Below, piece by piece: positions 1 through 9,945 of a stretch of DNA of 64,000 bases. The notes beneath the pieces were generated by a model, which was given only the letters and a program-made list of their open reading frames with translations, was not told the origin of the DNA and made no database searches. This DNA comes from Bacillus manliponensis (GTDB taxonomy: Bacteria; Bacillota; Bacilli; Bacillales; Bacillaceae_G): assembly GCF_000712595.1 (NCBI RefSeq), contig NZ_JOTN01000010.1, forward strand, positions 97,601-161,600, in the 5' to 3' direction. Within the stretch, counting starts at the first letter, position 1; each line of letters opens with the position of its first letter. The translations under genes were made by a program, and so were the position numbers.

Positions 1-392
1 AATGCATCGATGATATATTGCTAGCGGTTTGGAATCATATCAAAAAGTTTGATGAAGAGAAAAATAGTTTGAAAAATTGGATTGCAGCTGTTTCAAAATA
101 TAAAGCCATTGATACGTGTAGGAAATATATGAAGCAAGCGGAGAGAGATAGCCTAAATGAAGGGGTATACGTAACAATGACGGACCATGATGTAGTAAGT
201 CTTGAAATGGAAAGAATGCTAGATCATTTAAAGAAAGAAGATAAAGAAATTTTTATGAAGCGGTACGTAGAAGAAGAGAGTGTAGAAGAAATTGCAGAGA
301 GTATGGGGATGAAAAGTGGAGTTATTTATAATCGGTTATCGCGAGGGCGTCAAAAACTTCGTTCATTATTTTTACATAGCCGCGCGAAATAA
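1..392 (+). CDS. ECF-type RNA polymerase sigma factor, 5' end outside window
   Basis: The reading frame is open to the window edge, so the gene starts upstream and only about the last 130 residues are visible. The visible part begins inside sigma region 2 (DDILLAVWNHIKKFD, then LKNWIAAVSKYKAIDTCRK) and ends with a region 4 helix-turn-helix (EEIAESMGMKSGVIYNRLSRGRQKLR). Region 2 binds the -10 element and core enzyme; region 4 binds the -35 element. It is followed at once by a DUF4179 anti-sigma gene, the usual partner arrangement, so it probably directs a small regulon released when the membrane anti-sigma is inactivated. The TTG at 18 lies inside region 2 and is not a real start. The family is clear; the specific sigma cannot be named. 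Confidence 0.88.
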   Translation, partial: CIDDILLAVWNHIKKFDEEKNSLKNWIAAVSKYKAIDTCRKYMKQAERDSLNEGVYVTMTDHDVVSLEMERMLDHLKKEDKEIFMKRYVEEESVEEIAESMGMKSGVIYNRLSRGRQKLRSLFLHSRAK

Positions 393-413
393 ATGAAAAG
401 TGAGGTGGCAAGA

Positions 414-1430
414 ATGAAAGACCCATTTGAAATGTTAAATGATGTTGAGGTAGATGTGAGCGATTATGAAGAAGTGTGTTTGAGTGATGTGGAGAAGAAG
501 AGGATGAAAAGAAGGGTTAATAAAAAGTTAACAAAAAGACGTCATACAAAACGAAATATAACGGTGCTAGCAACAGCAGCGGTAGCATTTTTCTGTATAA
601 TGACAGTGGATATGCGTAGCATGATTGCAGATATTCCGTTGATTGGTAGTAAAACGGAGGAATATGTGAATAGTAAAGAAGATTTAAAAGAGTATACAAC
701 AACAGTAGGTCAAACTGTTTATGATAATAATGTAGAAGTACGTCTGGATGAAGTGCTGCTAGATGAGGGGAAAATTATTGTAAATAGTACATTTAAATCA
801 AGTAGTACAGACTTGAAAGAAGCATTTGCGTGGCCAGATATTTATATTAATGGACAAAGAATTAATGGAGGCGGAAGTGGTGATACGAAAAAAGTAAATG
901 ATTACACGTATACTTTCTTTTCTGCTATTGATTTGAGAGATGAAGAATTAAAGTGGATGGATGTGACGGGGGAGTTAAACATACAAGTTGTATATCGAGA
1001 TATTGAGTTTTCAAATACAGAGGATTCTATAAAAGGAGACTGGGGTTTTTCGTTTACTGCATCTGGTGATAAGTTAAAAGCTGATACAAAGATTATACCA
1101 ATTGGTAAAAAATTCACACTAGAGAATGGACAAAAAATTGAAGTAGAGGATTTGCGAATTTCTCCTGTATTAGTAAAATTGAATTATAAAATGTTAAATG
1201 GAAAAGAATTAGATGTAAAGTTTTTAGCGGAAGATCAAGATGGGAATGCGTTACAAGCTGTATCAGGGCTAACATTAGCGAAGGAGAGCTACTGGCGTTT
1301 TGGAAAGTTAGATGAAAGTGTGACTTCGATTACGTTTACTCCAGAGTTAACATCTGGTGAAGAAGGAAATCAGAAAACAGATTATTATAAAGTGTTAAGT
1401 GAGGAGTCATTTGAAGTTCAAGTTAATTAA
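414..1430 (+). CDS. DUF4179 anti-sigma factor, membrane-anchored
   Basis: This is the likely anti-sigma partner of the ECF sigma gene just upstream. The N-terminal ~45 residues are charged and would be cytoplasmic. One membrane segment follows at about residues 50-68 (NITVLATAAVAFFCIMTVDM), then a large extracytoplasmic DUF4179-type domain rich in beta strands. I place the start at ATG 414 because GAGGTGG at 402-408 is well spaced from it; an ATG at 393 abuts the sigma stop codon and lacks a ribosome site. A second sigma/DUF4179 pair lies 11 kb away, so the window has two such modules. The signal it senses is unknown. Confidence 0.78.
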   Translation: MKDPFEMLNDVEVDVSDYEEVCLSDVEKKRMKRRVNKKLTKRRHTKRNITVLATAAVAFFCIMTVDMRSMIADIPLIGSKTEEYVNSKEDLKEYTTTVGQTVYDNNVEVRLDEVLLDEGKIIVNSTFKSSSTDLKEAFAWPDIYINGQRINGGGSGDTKKVNDYTYTFFSAIDLRDEELKWMDVTGELNIQVVYRDIEFSNTEDSIKGDWGFSFTASGDKLKADTKIIPIGKKFTLENGQKIEVEDLRISPVLVKLNYKMLNGKELDVKFLAEDQDGNALQAVSGLTLAKESYWRFGKLDESVTSITFTPELTSGEEGNQKTDYYKVLSEESFEVQVN

Positions 1431-1443
1431 AGGGGAGAAATCT

Positions 1444-2370
1444 TTGAATACAAATGAAAAAGCAATTGCATTATTAGAACAAAATGAATATCAAGAAGCA
1501 TTTACACTGTTTAAGCAAGCAGTAGAAGAATCAAGAGATGTGCAGTCATTAACAAATCTTGCTCATATATACATGTATGAAGAAGAAGATGTGGACGAAG
1601 TGATCCATCTGTTAAAAGAAGTACTTCGTTTTCAGCCACACTCTCACTTTCCTTATAGTCTTTTAGGTGAGGGATATGTGAGAACTGGGCAATGGAGCAA
1701 GGCGAGAGAAGTTTTACGAAAGGCACTTGCGATTCAACCAACTTTGGAGGCAACTTTTAATCTTGCGACTGCGGAGTATTGTCTTGGTAATTTAGAAGAG
1801 GCAGTGAATTATTTTCTAGAGGTCTCTAATGGTCATAAGTATGCGATATATGACTATATACAATGTTTGATTGAGTTAGGGAGAAGAGAAGAAGCAAAGC
1901 GTCGGTTAGAAGATTTTTTACAAACTGCTGAAGAAATAGAAACTGTACAAGTGGCGGAATTATATACTGAACTCGGTTGTTTTCAAGAAGCGATTCTCTT
2001 TTTTGAAAAAGGGTGGAACGAGTACGGGAAAATGGAAGATTGGGTAAGTAAATATATGTATGTATTACTTCGAAACGGTCAACATACTCGTGCACATGAA
2101 TTACTGCAGGAAGTGATACAAGAAGTAGAAGAAATAATGGATAGTGTGCATGAAGAGGAGTGCTGTGAAGTGTGGACAGAGAAAGATAAAGCAGAGCGTA
2201 TACAAGAGTTAATAATAGAAAAAGAAGAATGGAAAAGTTTAATGGAAAGAATTTCAGCTAATTATACGCCAAAGTTAACTTTTGAAACAGACTTTTTGAC
2301 AGCGTGCTATTTGTTTGGATGTAAACGACATAATAATCCGGAATATAAAATGGAAAAGGGACTCAGCTGA
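1444..2370 (+). CDS. Tetratricopeptide-repeat protein
   Basis: A soluble protein of about 308 residues built of helical TPR-like units (for example YQEAFTLFKQAVE, SLTNLAHIYMYEEE, SHFPYSLLGEGYVRTGQWSKAREVL). It has no signal peptide or membrane segment, so it is probably a cytoplasmic scaffold. The start is taken as TTG 1444 because AGGGGAG at 1431-1437 precedes it well; an upstream GTG at 1399 would lie inside the anti-sigma gene. The 14-bp gap after the anti-sigma gene suggests one operon with it. The C-terminal ~90 residues are highly acidic and less repeat-like. The partner is unknown. Confidence 0.75.
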   Translation: MNTNEKAIALLEQNEYQEAFTLFKQAVEESRDVQSLTNLAHIYMYEEEDVDEVIHLLKEVLRFQPHSHFPYSLLGEGYVRTGQWSKAREVLRKALAIQPTLEATFNLATAEYCLGNLEEAVNYFLEVSNGHKYAIYDYIQCLIELGRREEAKRRLEDFLQTAEEIETVQVAELYTELGCFQEAILFFEKGWNEYGKMEDWVSKYMYVLLRNGQHTRAHELLQEVIQEVEEIMDSVHEEECCEVWTEKDKAERIQELIIEKEEWKSLMERISANYTPKLTFETDFLTACYLFGCKRHNNPEYKMEKGLS

Positions 2371-2380
2371 GTCCCTTTTT
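2354..2380. terminator. Bidirectional terminator between TPR and CPBP genes
   Basis: The inverted repeat AGGGACTCA-GC-TGAGTCCCT is flanked by A-runs and T-runs, so it can end both converging genes. The hairpin overlaps the stop codon of the TPR gene (TGA at 2368-2370). Confidence 0.85.
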
Positions 2381-2384
2381 ACAC

Positions 2385-3101
2385 TTATTGTAACGTTGCA
2401 AGCATATTGTTCATCATATGAAGCAATATAGCTGGAACGATGGAATTTGTTTTTTTACATAAGATTGCCATAAGCATTCCGAGAATAAAGGTAACGACCA
2501 TCACACCTACTGCGTACGTATGAGCAATTCCAAAAATGAAGCTCGATCCAAGTGCGGCAATCCAAAATGAGAAACGTGTTTGGAAGAAACGTAGAACCAT
2601 ACCGCGGAAAATAAGTTCTTCAAAAATCGGAACAAGTATAGCAATGTTAATAATTAATAGAAATTTATATTGTCCTAACACTTCTAAATTTAAAGCATTA
2701 TCTTGCTCTGTTGTTGCTTCTGGGAATATATAAGTTAAGATAATTGAGCTTAGTATAATGTTTAAGACAAAGAAAAGAAGTAAGTATCCATATGTGCTTC
2801 CTTTCTTTAAAGCTTGAAAGTTGAAAATTGGTTGTAACAATTGTTTCAGTACTTTATGCTTATAGATAAAAACTAACAAAAGAATGATTTGTAACGTTAC
2901 AGCCCCTATGCCCGCAAGTGATTCATAAAAAGCAAGTTTCTTTGCATCTGTCATACCTTCACTATAAATGGCTAGTGGAAGATAAGTAAATAAGCCCGAG
3001 ATAATGCTTGTTCCGAAAAAAGCAAACAAAACAGAGCCGACAAAATTCGACCATGACATTAGGCGGTGCTGTTCTTGTATTATATTTGTTTCTGGTTGCA
3101 T
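2385..3101 (-). CDS. CPBP-family intramembrane glutamic protease
   Basis: A hydrophobic 238-residue protein with about seven or eight membrane segments and the CPBP (Abi/CAAX protease) signature: EELIFRG (the EExxxR motif), then FGIAHTYAVG and a final HMMNN. The glutamates and histidines form the active site of Rce1-like proteases. In bacteria such proteins have been linked to bacteriocin self-immunity and peptide maturation; nothing here fixes the substrate. The next gene upstream on the same strand is a paralogue with the same motifs, so this is a tandem duplication. No bacteriocin precursor is seen nearby. Confidence 0.82.
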   Translation of the reverse strand: MQPETNIIQEQHRLMSWSNFVGSVLFAFFGTSIISGLFTYLPLAIYSEGMTDAKKLAFYESLAGIGAVTLQIILLLVFIYKHKVLKQLLQPIFNFQALKKGSTYGYLLLFFVLNIILSSIILTYIFPEATTEQDNALNLEVLGQYKFLLIINIAILVPIFEELIFRGMVLRFFQTRFSFWIAALGSSFIFGIAHTYAVGVMVVTFILGMLMAILCKKTNSIVPAILLHMMNNMLATLQ

Positions 3102-3156
3102 GTTTTATGTCCACCTATCGTTTTTAATATTTCAATTATAGAGTTGATGAAAAGGT

Positions 3157-3858
3157 TTAAGCAAATGTATTAATTAATATATGTAGCAAAATAGCTGGAA
3201 TAATAGAGTTCGTTTTTTTACATAAGATTGCCATAAACATGCCACTGATAAAGGCACTTATCATAACTCCGACTGAATAGATATGAGCAATACCAAAAAT
3301 GAAGCTTGATCCGACAGCTGCAAGCCAAAATGGGAAACGTTCTTGTAAAAAGCGTAAAATCATGCCGCGGAATATAAGTTCTTCATGAATTGGAACAAAG
3401 ATGGCAGTACCTAGGAACAAAAGAATAGGGTGTTTCTCTAGTATTTCAAAATCTAAAGCGATATATTGTTCTTCTCCTGCATGAGGAAATAGTGGTGCAA
3501 GAACATATGAACATATTATCCAATCCAATGCAAAGAAAAGAAGTACATATACATACACATTTATTTGTTTCAATACTTTGAAATTCAAACTTGGCACGAT
3601 TAATTTTTTTATAGGTTCACATGTATAAATGAATAAAAGTAATATAGTACATTGGGCAAAATTAAAAGCTACATCCTCGAATGAGACGTGAAGTGAAGTA
3701 GGTTCTTGCATCAGAATAAATTCTGTATAGATGTTGGATGGAATGAAAGTGAATAGTCCAGCAATAATTCCAACTCCAAAAGTCGCAAATAGTAAAGAAA
3801 AAACAAACCCCCACCAGGATATAGAATACACGTTACTATTTGTAAGTTCTTGTTGCAT
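3157..3858 (-). CDS. CPBP-family intramembrane glutamic protease (paralogue)
   Basis: This is a paralogue of the downstream gene, with the same order of motifs: EELIFRGMILRFLQERFPFWLA, FGIAHIYSVG, and a final HILIN in place of HMMNN. The start is set at ATG 3858 (MQQELTNSN), which has AGGGGAC just upstream; the longer frame to 3939 adds 27 residues without a ribosome site. It has several membrane segments and about 233 residues. The tandem pair probably arose by duplication and may act on related substrates. The substrate is unknown. Confidence 0.8.
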   Translation of the reverse strand: MQQELTNSNVYSISWWGFVFSLLFATFGVGIIAGLFTFIPSNIYTEFILMQEPTSLHVSFEDVAFNFAQCTILLLFIYTCEPIKKLIVPSLNFKVLKQINVYVYVLLFFALDWIICSYVLAPLFPHAGEEQYIALDFEILEKHPILLFLGTAIFVPIHEELIFRGMILRFLQERFPFWLAAVGSSFIFGIAHIYSVGVMISAFISGMFMAILCKKTNSIIPAILLHILINTFA

Positions 3859-3945
3859 AAAAAGTCCCCTATCGAATTTATTAAAATTTAATATATAGAT
3901 TATATGATCAAATGTGAAGGAAGTCACCTTAATTTTCACTTAACC

Positions 3946-3977
3946 AAAAATCACCTCAGCAATTGCCAAGGTGATTT
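3946..3977 (-). terminator. Terminator of sspI
   Basis: Read on the minus strand, AAATCACC and GGTGATTT pair around a 12-base loop and are followed by a T-run. It lies directly after the sspI stop codon. Confidence 0.7.
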
Positions 3978-3981
3978 CACT

Positions 3982-4194
3982 TCATTTCTTCAATCCTTGC
4001 TCTAACGTTTGTAACATCTCTTGCTTTTCGCCTTCATCAGCGTTTTTCCAAATGACTTCAAATAGTACGCCAAGGCCAGGAAGCATTTTTTCTTCGCCGC
4101 TTTGAATAGCATCGACAATTGTTTCTTGTAATTGTCCTTGTGTATTACCAGATACGTTTGCTAATACAGCACCTCGTAAGTTAAAACTCACCAT
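3982..4194 (-). CDS. sspI: Small acid-soluble spore protein SspI
   Basis: The 70-residue product matches SspI as remembered from B. subtilis (about 71 residues), with the core [19 protein letters not shown] and [20 protein letters not shown]. SspI is a minor SASP made in the forespore and packed in the spore core. The start is ATG 4194, preceded by GAGGTGAG; the frame extends six residues further without support. The gene stands alone, divergent from the rRNA methyltransferase gene, as in B. subtilis. Expression is expected from SigG, but I did not assign a promoter. Confidence 0.93.
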   Translation of the reverse strand: MVSFNLRGAVLANVSGNTQGQLQETIVDAIQSGEEKMLPGLGVLFEVIWKNADEGEKQEMLQTLEQGLKK

Positions 4195-4303
4195 ACTCAC
4201 CTCTTTTTGCAAATTAATGACGTTAGTTTTTGTTGTTTTTTATGTAAATATGTATGAAAAATAGGCTATAATGGGAAGACAAGAAGAGAGGGAATTACAT
4301 ATT

Positions 4304-5068
4304 ATGAAAAACATTGATTCAGTAAAAAATCCACGCGTGAAACAGTGGAAGAAACTGCAAACGAAGAAAGAGCGCGATAAAGCAGGTTTATTTTTTGTAG
4401 AAGGATTTCATTTAGTTGAAGAAGCCCTAAAGGCGAAAATTGCGACAGAAATTATCGTTTCGGATCAAACAGATCTTCCAAAAGATTGGGAAGTCAATGA
4501 TGTTGAACTGTATATTGTTCCAGAAGCAATTGTAAAAGTATTAGCAGAAACAGAGACAACACAAGGTGTGTTTGCTGTCTGTGAGAAACAAGAAAAAGAT
4601 GTAGAGCTTACGAACGGAAAATTTCTACTGTTAGATGGCATTCAAGACCCAGGTAATTTAGGGACAATTATTCGTACAGCAGATGCTGCTGGTATTGATG
4701 CGGTTGTACTTGGTGAAGGCTCTGTTGATGCATATAATAGTAAAGTGCTTCGTTCTACACAAGGATCTATTTTCCATTTACCAGTTGTAAAAGGAAACTT
4801 AGAAGAGTGGATTGATCGTTTGCAAGAGAACAATGTTTCTGTTTACGGAACAGCACTTGAAAATGGTGTGCCTTATGGTGAGATAACGCCATCTGGAAGT
4901 TTCGCGCTAATTGTAGGAAACGAAGGGAATGGTGTGCGTAAAGAATTGCTTGCAAAATGTAATCAAAACTTATACATTCCGATTTATGGCGGAGCAGAGT
5001 CGTTAAATGTTGCCGTTGCAGCAGGGATTTTAACGTATTATTTACAAACGCCAGTTGCGAATCGTTAA
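4304..5068 (+). CDS. ysgA: TrmH/SpoU-family RNA 2'-O-methyltransferase (YsgA-like)
   Basis: A SPOUT-class methyltransferase that would use S-adenosylmethionine to methylate a ribose in rRNA or tRNA. The N-terminal part is a substrate-binding domain (KNPRVKQWKKLQTKKERDK). The C-terminal trefoil-knot domain has the SpoU motifs DGIQDPGNLGTIIRTADA, IVGNEGNGV and YIPIYGGAESLNVAVA. ATG 4304 is preceded by AGAGAGGGAA; the ATG at 4271 has no ribosome site. The order sspI-ysgA-pheS-pheT is the same as in B. subtilis, which supports the name. The exact target nucleotide cannot be read from the sequence. Confidence 0.88.
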   Translation: MKNIDSVKNPRVKQWKKLQTKKERDKAGLFFVEGFHLVEEALKAKIATEIIVSDQTDLPKDWEVNDVELYIVPEAIVKVLAETETTQGVFAVCEKQEKDVELTNGKFLLLDGIQDPGNLGTIIRTADAAGIDAVVLGEGSVDAYNSKVLRSTQGSIFHLPVVKGNLEEWIDRLQENNVSVYGTALENGVPYGEITPSGSFALIVGNEGNGVRKELLAKCNQNLYIPIYGGAESLNVAVAAGILTYYLQTPVANR

Positions 5069-5108
5069 AAAACTTCTTATAATGTGGAGTATATAATAAT
5101 AAAAAACG

Positions 5109-5346
5109 TTGATAGAGAAGAGTAGCTTACATAATCGCTATGTAGGGAGAGAGTGCCATAGACTGCAAGCATTCTTATAGTAGACGTAAGTGAATTCACC
5201 TCTTGAGTTGACGCCAGGACCATATCATATGTAAAGGCGTTCCGGTTAAAAACCGTTATTCATGAATGAAGTGGACAGACTTGTTCTGTCAATTTAGGGT
5301 GGTACCGCGAATTTACCTCGTCCCTTTTTAGGGGGCGAGGTTTTTT
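5109..5346 (+). promoter_or_regulatory. T-box leader of pheST (Phe specifier)
   Basis: A tRNA-sensing T-box leader. The conserved T-box AGGGTGGTACCGCG is at 5296-5309, and a strong terminator hairpin (CCTCGTCCC with GGGGGCGAGG, 5316-5340) ends in a T-run. The specifier reads TTC (Phe) at 5195-5197 within GAATTCACC, matching the synthetase downstream. Uncharged tRNA-Phe would pair with specifier and T-box, favour the antiterminator and let pheST be transcribed. Confidence 0.93.
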
Positions 5347-5372
5347 ATTTTTTAACATTAGGAGGGTTCCAA

Positions 5373-6407
5373 ATGGAAGCACGTTTAAAAGAGCTACAGC
5401 AAGAAGCGTTAAAGCTTGTTGAAGAAGCGAAAGAGCTAAAGAGCTTAAATGATGTACGCGTTGCGTATTTAGGGAAAAAAGGCCCGATTACAGAAGTACT
5501 TCGTGGCATGGGGAAATTATCTCCAGAAGAGCGCCCACGCATGGGTGCACTTGTGAATGAGGTGCGTGAAGCAATTCAAACGCGTTTAGAAGAGAAAATT
5601 AACATGTTAGAAAAAGCAGCGATTGAAGAGCAACTAGCGGCTGAAACAATCGATGTAACATTACCAGGTCGCCCTGTAACGACAGGTTGTCACCATCCGT
5701 TAACAGCGGTTGTTGAGCAAATTGAAGATGTATTCATCGGTATGGGTTATGAAGTAGCAGAAGGTACGGAAGTAGAGAAAGACTACTACAACTTTGAAGC
5801 ATTAAACTTACCGAAAGATCACCCAGCTCGTGATATGCAAGATTCTTTCTACATTACAGAAGAAACATTGCTTCGTACGCATACATCATCTGTGCAAGCG
5901 CGCATGATGGAAAAGAATACAGCGAAAGGTCCAATTAAAATCATTTGCCCAGGTAAAGTATACCGCCGCGATGATGACGATGCGACGCACTCTCACCAAT
6001 TCATGCAAATTGAAGGTTTAGTAATCGATAAAAACATTCGTATGAGTGACTTAAAAGGTACATTACAAGTATTTGTGAAGAAGATGTTCGGTGAAGATCG
6101 TGAAATTCGCCTTCGTCCAAGTTTCTTCCCATTCACAGAGCCATCTGTTGAAATGGACATTTCTTGTATGATGTGTCACGGAAAAGGTTGCGGCACTTGT
6201 AAGAAAACAGGTTGGATTGAAATTTTAGGTGCGGGTATGGTTCATCCAAACGTACTTGAAATGGCTGGTTATGACTCAAAAGAATATCAAGGCTTCGCAT
6301 TCGGTATGGGTGCAGAGCGTATTGCAATGTTAAAGTACGGCATTGATGACATTCGTCATTTCTATACAAACGATGTACGTTTCTTACAACAATTTAAACG
6401 AGCGTAA
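5373..6407 (+). CDS. pheS: Phenylalanyl-tRNA synthetase alpha subunit
   Basis: This is the catalytic subunit of the alpha2-beta2 PheRS, which charges tRNA-Phe. Its 344 residues are the normal bacterial length. The N-terminal ~85 residues are the coiled-coil arm that contacts tRNA. The class II core follows (motif 2 region [18 protein letters not shown]; motif 3 [14 protein letters not shown] at about 307-320). An ATG with AGGAGGG upstream sets the start. It is followed after 18 bp by pheT and controlled by the T-box leader. Confidence 0.97.
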   Translation: MEARLKELQQEALKLVEEAKELKSLNDVRVAYLGKKGPITEVLRGMGKLSPEERPRMGALVNEVREAIQTRLEEKINMLEKAAIEEQLAAETIDVTLPGRPVTTGCHHPLTAVVEQIEDVFIGMGYEVAEGTEVEKDYYNFEALNLPKDHPARDMQDSFYITEETLLRTHTSSVQARMMEKNTAKGPIKIICPGKVYRRDDDDATHSHQFMQIEGLVIDKNIRMSDLKGTLQVFVKKMFGEDREIRLRPSFFPFTEPSVEMDISCMMCHGKGCGTCKKTGWIEILGAGMVHPNVLEMAGYDSKEYQGFAFGMGAERIAMLKYGIDDIRHFYTNDVRFLQQFKRA

Positions 6408-6425
6408 GGAAAGGAGAGGAAAAAA

Positions 6426-8846
6426 ATGTTCGTATCATATCGTTGGTTACAAGAGTATGTAGATTTAAACGGTGTAACAGCACAAGAATTAGCAGATAAA
6501 ATTACGAAAAGCGGTATTGAAGTTGAAGGTGTAGAAGTATTAAACAAAGGTGTAAAGGGTGTCGTTGTTGGTCACGTATTAGAGTGTGAAAAACATCCGG
6601 AAGCTGATAAATTAAGCAAATGCTTAATCGATATCGGTGAAGAAGAGCCAGTTCAAATTATTTGTGGTGCTTCTAATATCGCAAAAGGCTTAAAAGTACC
6701 AGTTGCAAAAGTTGGTGCTGTTCTTCCTGGTAACTTCAAAATTAAAAAGGCGAAGCTGCGCGGCGAAGCTTCTCACGGTATGGTTTGTGCCCTTGATGAG
6801 CTTGGTATTGACAGCAGGTTAGTGGCAAAAGATTATGCAGAAGGAATTTTCATTTTCCCAAGTGATGCAGAAGTTGGTGCAGATGCGCTTGAGCTTTTAA
6901 ATTTACATGATGAAGTTCTTGAGCTTGGCTTAACACCAAACCGTGCGGACTGCTTAAATATGTTAGGTGTGGCATACGAAGTAGCAGCTATTTATGGCCG
7001 TGAAGTAAAACTGCCAGCTATTAATTTACAAGAAAGCACAGAGAAAACATCAAACTATATTTCTGTAAATGTAGAAGCAAAAGAAGAAAACCCATTATAT
7101 ATCGCAAAAATGGTGAAAAACGTAAAGGTTGGTCCATCACCAATTTGGATGCAAACACGCCTTATGGCAGCTGGAATTCGTCCAATTAGTAACGTAGTTG
7201 ATATTACAAACTACATTTTAATTGAGTATGGTCAGCCGTTACATGCGTTTGATTACGATAAATTAGGCTCAAAAGAAATCGTTGTACGTCTTGCGAAAGA
7301 AGGCGAAAAGATTACAACGTTAGATGATCAAGAACGTACGCTTAAAGCGCACCACCTTGTTATTACAAACGGCACGAAAGCATTAGCGGTTGCTGGTGTA
7401 ATGGGTGGAGCAGATTCTGAAGTAGATAACGATACAGTGAACGTATTAATTGAGTCTGCATATTTTGCAGGTCAAACAGTACGCCGCACATCGAAAGATT
7501 TAGGTCTTCGCAGTGAATCTAGTGCTCGTTTTGAAAAAGGAATCGACCCAACGCGTACATTTGAAGCGATTCAACATGCTGCCGCATTAATGGCGAAATA
7601 TGCTGGTGGCGAAGCATTAGAAGGTGTTGTAGAAGCAGATAACTTAAAGCGTGAAGAGCGTACAGTATCTGTAACAGTTGAGAAAATCAACCGTGTATTA
7701 GGTACAAATATTTCAGCAAATGAAGTAGGAAAAATCTTCACAAACTTAAAGTTCCCATTCTCAGAAGTAGAAGGAACATTCCATGTAAACGTACCAGCAC
7801 GTCGCCCTGATATTACAATTTCAGAAGACTTAGTGGAAGAAGTAGGCCGTCTATACGGATATGACCACATCCCAGTAACACTTCCAGAAGGCACAATGAC
7901 ACGCGGTATGTTAAATACGGTACAAACAAAACGTCGTAAAGTACGTCGTTACTTAGAAGGTGCTGGTTTATATGAAGCGATTACGTATTCATTAACAAGT
8001 GCTGAAAAAGCAAAGCAATATATGGTAACGCCAAACGAAAAGGCTCCTGTAAACCTTGCGCTTCCAATGAGTGAGGAACGCAGTCAATTACGTTTAAGCT
8101 TAGTGCCACAATTACTAGAAGCGGTTTCTTACAATAACGCTCGTAAAAATGACAACGTTGCGTTATACGAAGTAGGTTCCATCTTCGCGCCAACTGTAGA
8201 AGGAGAACTTCCGAAAGAGCGTCAACATCTTGCTGGTGTTATGACAGGCCTTGCTTTAAATCATCAATGGCAAGGAGAAAAGAAGGTTGTTGATTTCTTT
8301 GTAGTAAAAGGCATTTTAGAAGGTCTATTTGACGTATTAGGTGTTGCAAGTAACGTAACGTATGCACAAACGAAACGCGATGGCATGCATCCAGGACGTA
8401 CAGCTGATATTTTACTTGATGGTGAAGTAATTGGTTACATCGGTCAATTACACCCAGAAGCACAAAAACAATTAGACTTGAAAGAGACGTACGTATTTGA
8501 ATTATCTCTTGCGAAGCTATTTGCAGCAGATGCAGAAGAAACGTACTATACAACAATCCCACGTTTCCCATCAATGACACGTGACATCGCTGTTGTTGTA
8601 AATAAAGATGTAAAAGCTGGTGAAATGAAGCGCACAATTGCTGAGGCAGGTGGAGAGCTTCTAAAAGACGTAACGTTATTCGACTTATACGAAGGTGAAA
8701 AAATGGAAGAAGACAAAAAATCACTTGCATTCTCTATGAACTACTTCGATCCAGAGCGTACATTAACAGATGAAGAGGTAACAGAAGCACATAGCCGTGT
8801 ATTAGCAGCGGTAGAAGAAACATTTGGTGCAGAGTTACGTAAATAA
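6426..8846 (+). CDS. pheT: Phenylalanyl-tRNA synthetase beta subunit
   Basis: At 806 residues this is the usual length. In order it has an OB-fold tRNA-binding domain (about 40-150), the B3/B4 editing region ([25 protein letters not shown] near 255-280), the B5 domain, a degenerate class II core and a C-terminal FDX-ACB domain ([14 protein letters not shown] onward) that binds the anticodon region. It completes the alpha2-beta2 enzyme and removes mischarged Tyr. It is co-transcribed with pheS and has an AGGAGAGG ribosome site. Confidence 0.97.
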   Translation: MFVSYRWLQEYVDLNGVTAQELADKITKSGIEVEGVEVLNKGVKGVVVGHVLECEKHPEADKLSKCLIDIGEEEPVQIICGASNIAKGLKVPVAKVGAVLPGNFKIKKAKLRGEASHGMVCALDELGIDSRLVAKDYAEGIFIFPSDAEVGADALELLNLHDEVLELGLTPNRADCLNMLGVAYEVAAIYGREVKLPAINLQESTEKTSNYISVNVEAKEENPLYIAKMVKNVKVGPSPIWMQTRLMAAGIRPISNVVDITNYILIEYGQPLHAFDYDKLGSKEIVVRLAKEGEKITTLDDQERTLKAHHLVITNGTKALAVAGVMGGADSEVDNDTVNVLIESAYFAGQTVRRTSKDLGLRSESSARFEKGIDPTRTFEAIQHAAALMAKYAGGEALEGVVEADNLKREERTVSVTVEKINRVLGTNISANEVGKIFTNLKFPFSEVEGTFHVNVPARRPDITISEDLVEEVGRLYGYDHIPVTLPEGTMTRGMLNTVQTKRRKVRRYLEGAGLYEAITYSLTSAEKAKQYMVTPNEKAPVNLALPMSEERSQLRLSLVPQLLEAVSYNNARKNDNVALYEVGSIFAPTVEGELPKERQHLAGVMTGLALNHQWQGEKKVVDFFVVKGILEGLFDVLGVASNVTYAQTKRDGMHPGRTADILLDGEVIGYIGQLHPEAQKQLDLKETYVFELSLAKLFAADAEETYYTTIPRFPSMTRDIAVVVNKDVKAGEMKRTIAEAGGELLKDVTLFDLYEGEKMEEDKKSLAFSMNYFDPERTLTDEEVTEAHSRVLAAVEETFGAELRK

Positions 8847-8854
8847 TATAACGA

Positions 8855-8888
8855 AAAAGCTGGTTGCTGGAAGCAACCAGCTTTTTTT
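8855..8888. terminator. Terminator after pheT
   Basis: AAAGCTGGTTGC pairs with GCAACCAGCTTT over a short loop and ends in a T-run. The A-rich left flank lets it also serve the SPOCS gene that converges from the right. Confidence 0.9.
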
Positions 8889-8938
8889 ATTGAACCAAAA
8901 AGCGTTCTAACAGTTTGTTATATGAAGAGATCTCTTCC

Positions 8939-9658
8939 TTATACACAAGGTGAAAGGACGGTTACTTCTCCAAAGAAAGGAGCCCCGCTTACTGTACCGA
9001 AAGCTGTAAGGGTTATATTGCCAGGTCCAATAGCGGTAACAGTAGTATTGAAGAAGCCACCTTCTTCTGTAAACACTGTAGTTGGAGAAACGGTTGCGGC
9101 ACCTTGTACTGTGAAAGAAACTGGTATTCCTGCAAATCCAATGCCGTTCACTAACAAACGCCCTGGTGCAACAACAGGAACGTTGCAATCTTCGCTTGTA
9201 AAGCCTAGTCCAATATCTACTTCAGTACTAGTTACCACTAATCTTCTAACGCAGACTTTGATGACCTCTTTTTCTTTAAATTTAAAAGCCACTCGTAAGT
9301 CATCTATAAATCCAAAGTTTTGTTCTTGGGCAGTAACTTGTCCAAGAATTGCTACGCCTGTAACCTCGAAAAGATCTCCTTCATTAGCATCTTCGCGATC
9401 AATCGCACATTGAAAAGGGATATCGTCGAAAACTTGAAAATCTGGTATTATAGCACCGTTTTCTAAAACAGCAGTATAAGTGAGTGTTTTACGAACTACA
9501 CCACAGACGATGACTTTTTCCGGAATTACATTTTCAATATCAGCTTCAACCGTTTGTGTAAAGGTAACAGTACCTGCAAGTGCTGGTGGGACAAGCTGTG
9601 TTAGGTGTTCGACCACAACTTGGCAACAAGTTGTAGGGTTAGTTAAGGGACAAACCAT
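8939..9658 (-). CDS. SPOCS (DUF3794)-domain protein with C-terminal beta domain, probable spore-surface protein
   Basis: A 239-residue protein without a signal peptide. Residues about 1-145 match the SPOCS/DUF3794 pattern (VVVEHLTQLVPPALAGTVTF, PEKVIVCGVVRKTLTYTAV, DDIPFQCAIDRE, FKEKEVIKVCVRRLVV). Such domains occur in proteins of the spore coat or exosporium. The last ~85 residues form a separate Gly/Thr/Val-rich beta domain resembling an Ig-like fold, absent from the paralogue at 9946-10509. AAGGAGG lies just before the ATG. A SigK-type promoter (9763-9790) fits mother-cell expression late in sporulation. Location on the spore is inferred, not shown. Confidence 0.72.
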   Translation of the reverse strand: MVCPLTNPTTCCQVVVEHLTQLVPPALAGTVTFTQTVEADIENVIPEKVIVCGVVRKTLTYTAVLENGAIIPDFQVFDDIPFQCAIDREDANEGDLFEVTGVAILGQVTAQEQNFGFIDDLRVAFKFKEKEVIKVCVRRLVVTSTEVDIGLGFTSEDCNVPVVAPGRLLVNGIGFAGIPVSFTVQGAATVSPTTVFTEEGGFFNTTVTAIGPGNITLTAFGTVSGAPFFGEVTVLSPCV

Positions 9659-9762
9659 TGATTATTCCTCCTTAGTTTTAATTAGATGTACTCTCTTCGC
9701 ATATTTCGAAGGTTTTTCTTCTACAAGTAGTTATCTAGATAGAGTGCTATTTGCAGTTAGTA

Positions 9763-9790
9763 TAGATTATGAAAAGTATACGAAGCTTGT
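9763..9790 (-). promoter_or_regulatory. Candidate SigK promoter of the 239-residue SPOCS gene
   Basis: On the minus strand AC is followed after exactly 17 bases by CATAATCTA, a full match to the SigK pattern AC-N16/17-CATANNNTA. It lies about 100 bp before the start codon. Confidence 0.5.
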
Positions 9791-9945
9791 ATAGGAGGTT
9801 GCCTTGGACAAGGTTCCTATTTTCAATGGTCTTTAATTAACTACTAAATAAGTTCTTCGTTTTAGAAAGCTTGTCATTGAAAATTCAGTAGATCTAAGGT
9901 TTTAAAATTCTATTTGTGATAATCAAATATGGATATATTCCTCTT

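Noticed and set aside
8922-9413. Plus-strand frame of 163 codons opposite the 239-residue SPOCS gene
   Set aside because: It is antisense to a gene with clear domain similarity and a good ribosome site; its own start has none.
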